Source: Sphingomonas sp. BT-65 (GTDB lineage Bacteria; Pseudomonadota; Alphaproteobacteria; Sphingomonadales; Sphingomonadaceae). From it: a stretch of 64,000 nt of DNA. Both the position numbers and the translations under genes were made by a program. The stretch spans positions 460,001-524,000 of the forward strand of contig NZ_JAPCIA010000002.1 of NCBI RefSeq assembly GCF_026107375.2. Direction: 5' to 3'. This document shows, piece after piece, positions 63,611 through 64,000 of this stretch. The first letter of the stretch is position 1; each line of letters begins with the position of its first letter. The notes beneath the pieces were generated by a model. The model had not been told where the DNA came from, ran no database searches, and saw nothing but the letters and a program-made list of their open reading frames with translations.

Positions 63611-64000
63611 TCACGCAAGACCGATGCCGGAGACGGCAAGGTCGATGAGCTTGATGCCGATGAACGGGGCGACGAGACCGCCGAGGCCATAGATTGCGAG
63701 ATTGCGCGCGAGCAGCGGGCCCGCCGCCATCGGGCGATAGGTCACGCCTTTGAGCGCCAGCGGTACGAGGCAGGGGATGATCAGCGCGTTGAAGATGATC
63801 GCGGACAGGATCGCGCTTTCGGGCGAGGTGAGACCCATCACGTTGAGCACGCCGAGGCCCGGATAGAGCGCAACGAACATCGCCGGGATGATCGCGAAAT
63901 ATTTGGCGACGTCGTTCGCGACCGAGAAGGTGGTGAGTGCACCACGCGTCATCAGCAGCTGCTTGCCGAGGCCGACGACCTCGATCAGCTTGGTCGGATC
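63611..64000 (-). CDS. kdpB: K+-transporting ATPase subunit B, C-terminal fragment (runs off window)
   Basis: The last 129 residues of the P-type ATPase subunit, reading in from the right edge: [55 protein letters not shown] and a C-terminal membrane part. The gene continues upstream beyond 64000. kdpB-kdpC-kdpE are spaced 10 bp each, one operon. Confidence 0.96.
   Translation of the reverse strand, partial: DPTKLIEVVGLGKQLLMTRGALTTFSVANDVAKYFAIIPAMFVALYPGLGVLNVMGLTSPESAILSAIIFNALIIPCLVPLALKGVTYRPMAAGPLLARNLAIYGLGGLVAPFIGIKLIDLAVSGIGLA

Overview
The window is about 64 kb of very GC-rich DNA (roughly two thirds G+C by eye) with dense, mostly short-spaced genes. Gene content and order point to a sphingomonad (Alphaproteobacteria, Sphingomonadales): three large TonB-dependent receptors, the prfA-prmC-DUF4167 run, phoH-ybeY-corC with lnt and metK, DUF4139 and DUF4861 proteins, and TonB-linked polysaccharide and N-acetylglucosamine loci. 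I see no insertion sequence, phage gene, CRISPR array, rRNA or tRNA. No gene-free stretch exceeds 300 bp.

Layout. (1) 1-25.4 kb is mostly housekeeping: two DUF4139 secreted proteins, DUF4167, prmC, prfA and hisS on the minus strand; miaB; a MerR/SDR pair; a TetR regulator divergent from an ABA4-like/seven-helix membrane pair; phoH-ybeY-corC, then a PQQ-type sugar dehydrogenase, two small minus-strand genes, lnt and metK; then an amidase, an RNB nuclease, an unknown secreted protein and trmB. (2) 25.3-37.6 kb is a polysaccharide utilisation locus, probably for a uronic-acid-containing glycan: two alginate_lyase-family proteins, an aldose-1-epimerase homologue, a TonB receptor, an unassigned 621-residue toroid-like secreted protein, a GH105 unsaturated-uronyl hydrolase, a DUF4861 protein, a GntR/FCD regulator and an esterase. 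Its two promoter regions share an ACCGGT-centred palindrome and TTGT-N3-ACAA sites. (3) 37.7-45.4 kb holds a second TonB receptor, dctA, and dctB-dctD divergent from dctA. The dctA upstream region has two tandem 18-bp DctD-like sites, but DctD lacks the GAFTGA sigma-54 contact loop. (4) 45.4-49 kb encodes a D-aminoacylase, DgcA and DgcN, consistent with D-glutamate/D-amino-acid catabolism. (5) 49.2-62.3 kb is a complete chitin/N-acetylglucosamine system: TonB receptor, GH20 hexosaminidase, GntR/UTRA regulator, SIS-type glucosamine-6-phosphate deaminase, NagA, an EIIA-HPr-EI fusion and an EIIC-EIIB permease carrying an extra EIIB-like domain without its cysteine. (6) 62.3-64 kb is the 3' end of a kdp operon (kdpB partial, kdpC, kdpE), with kdpE directly after kdpC and no kdpD between them.

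How the genes work together. In the nag locus, periplasmic or surface hexosaminidase releases GlcNAc, the receptor moves saccharides across the outer membrane, the PTS phosphorylates GlcNAc on entry, and NagA plus the SIS deaminase yield fructose-6-phosphate. The uronate locus has the same logic with lyases and GH105, but no inner-membrane sugar transporter or cytoplasmic uronate pathway lies in the window. Starts were chosen by ribosome-binding site, signal peptide and family N-terminus where longer open frames exist.
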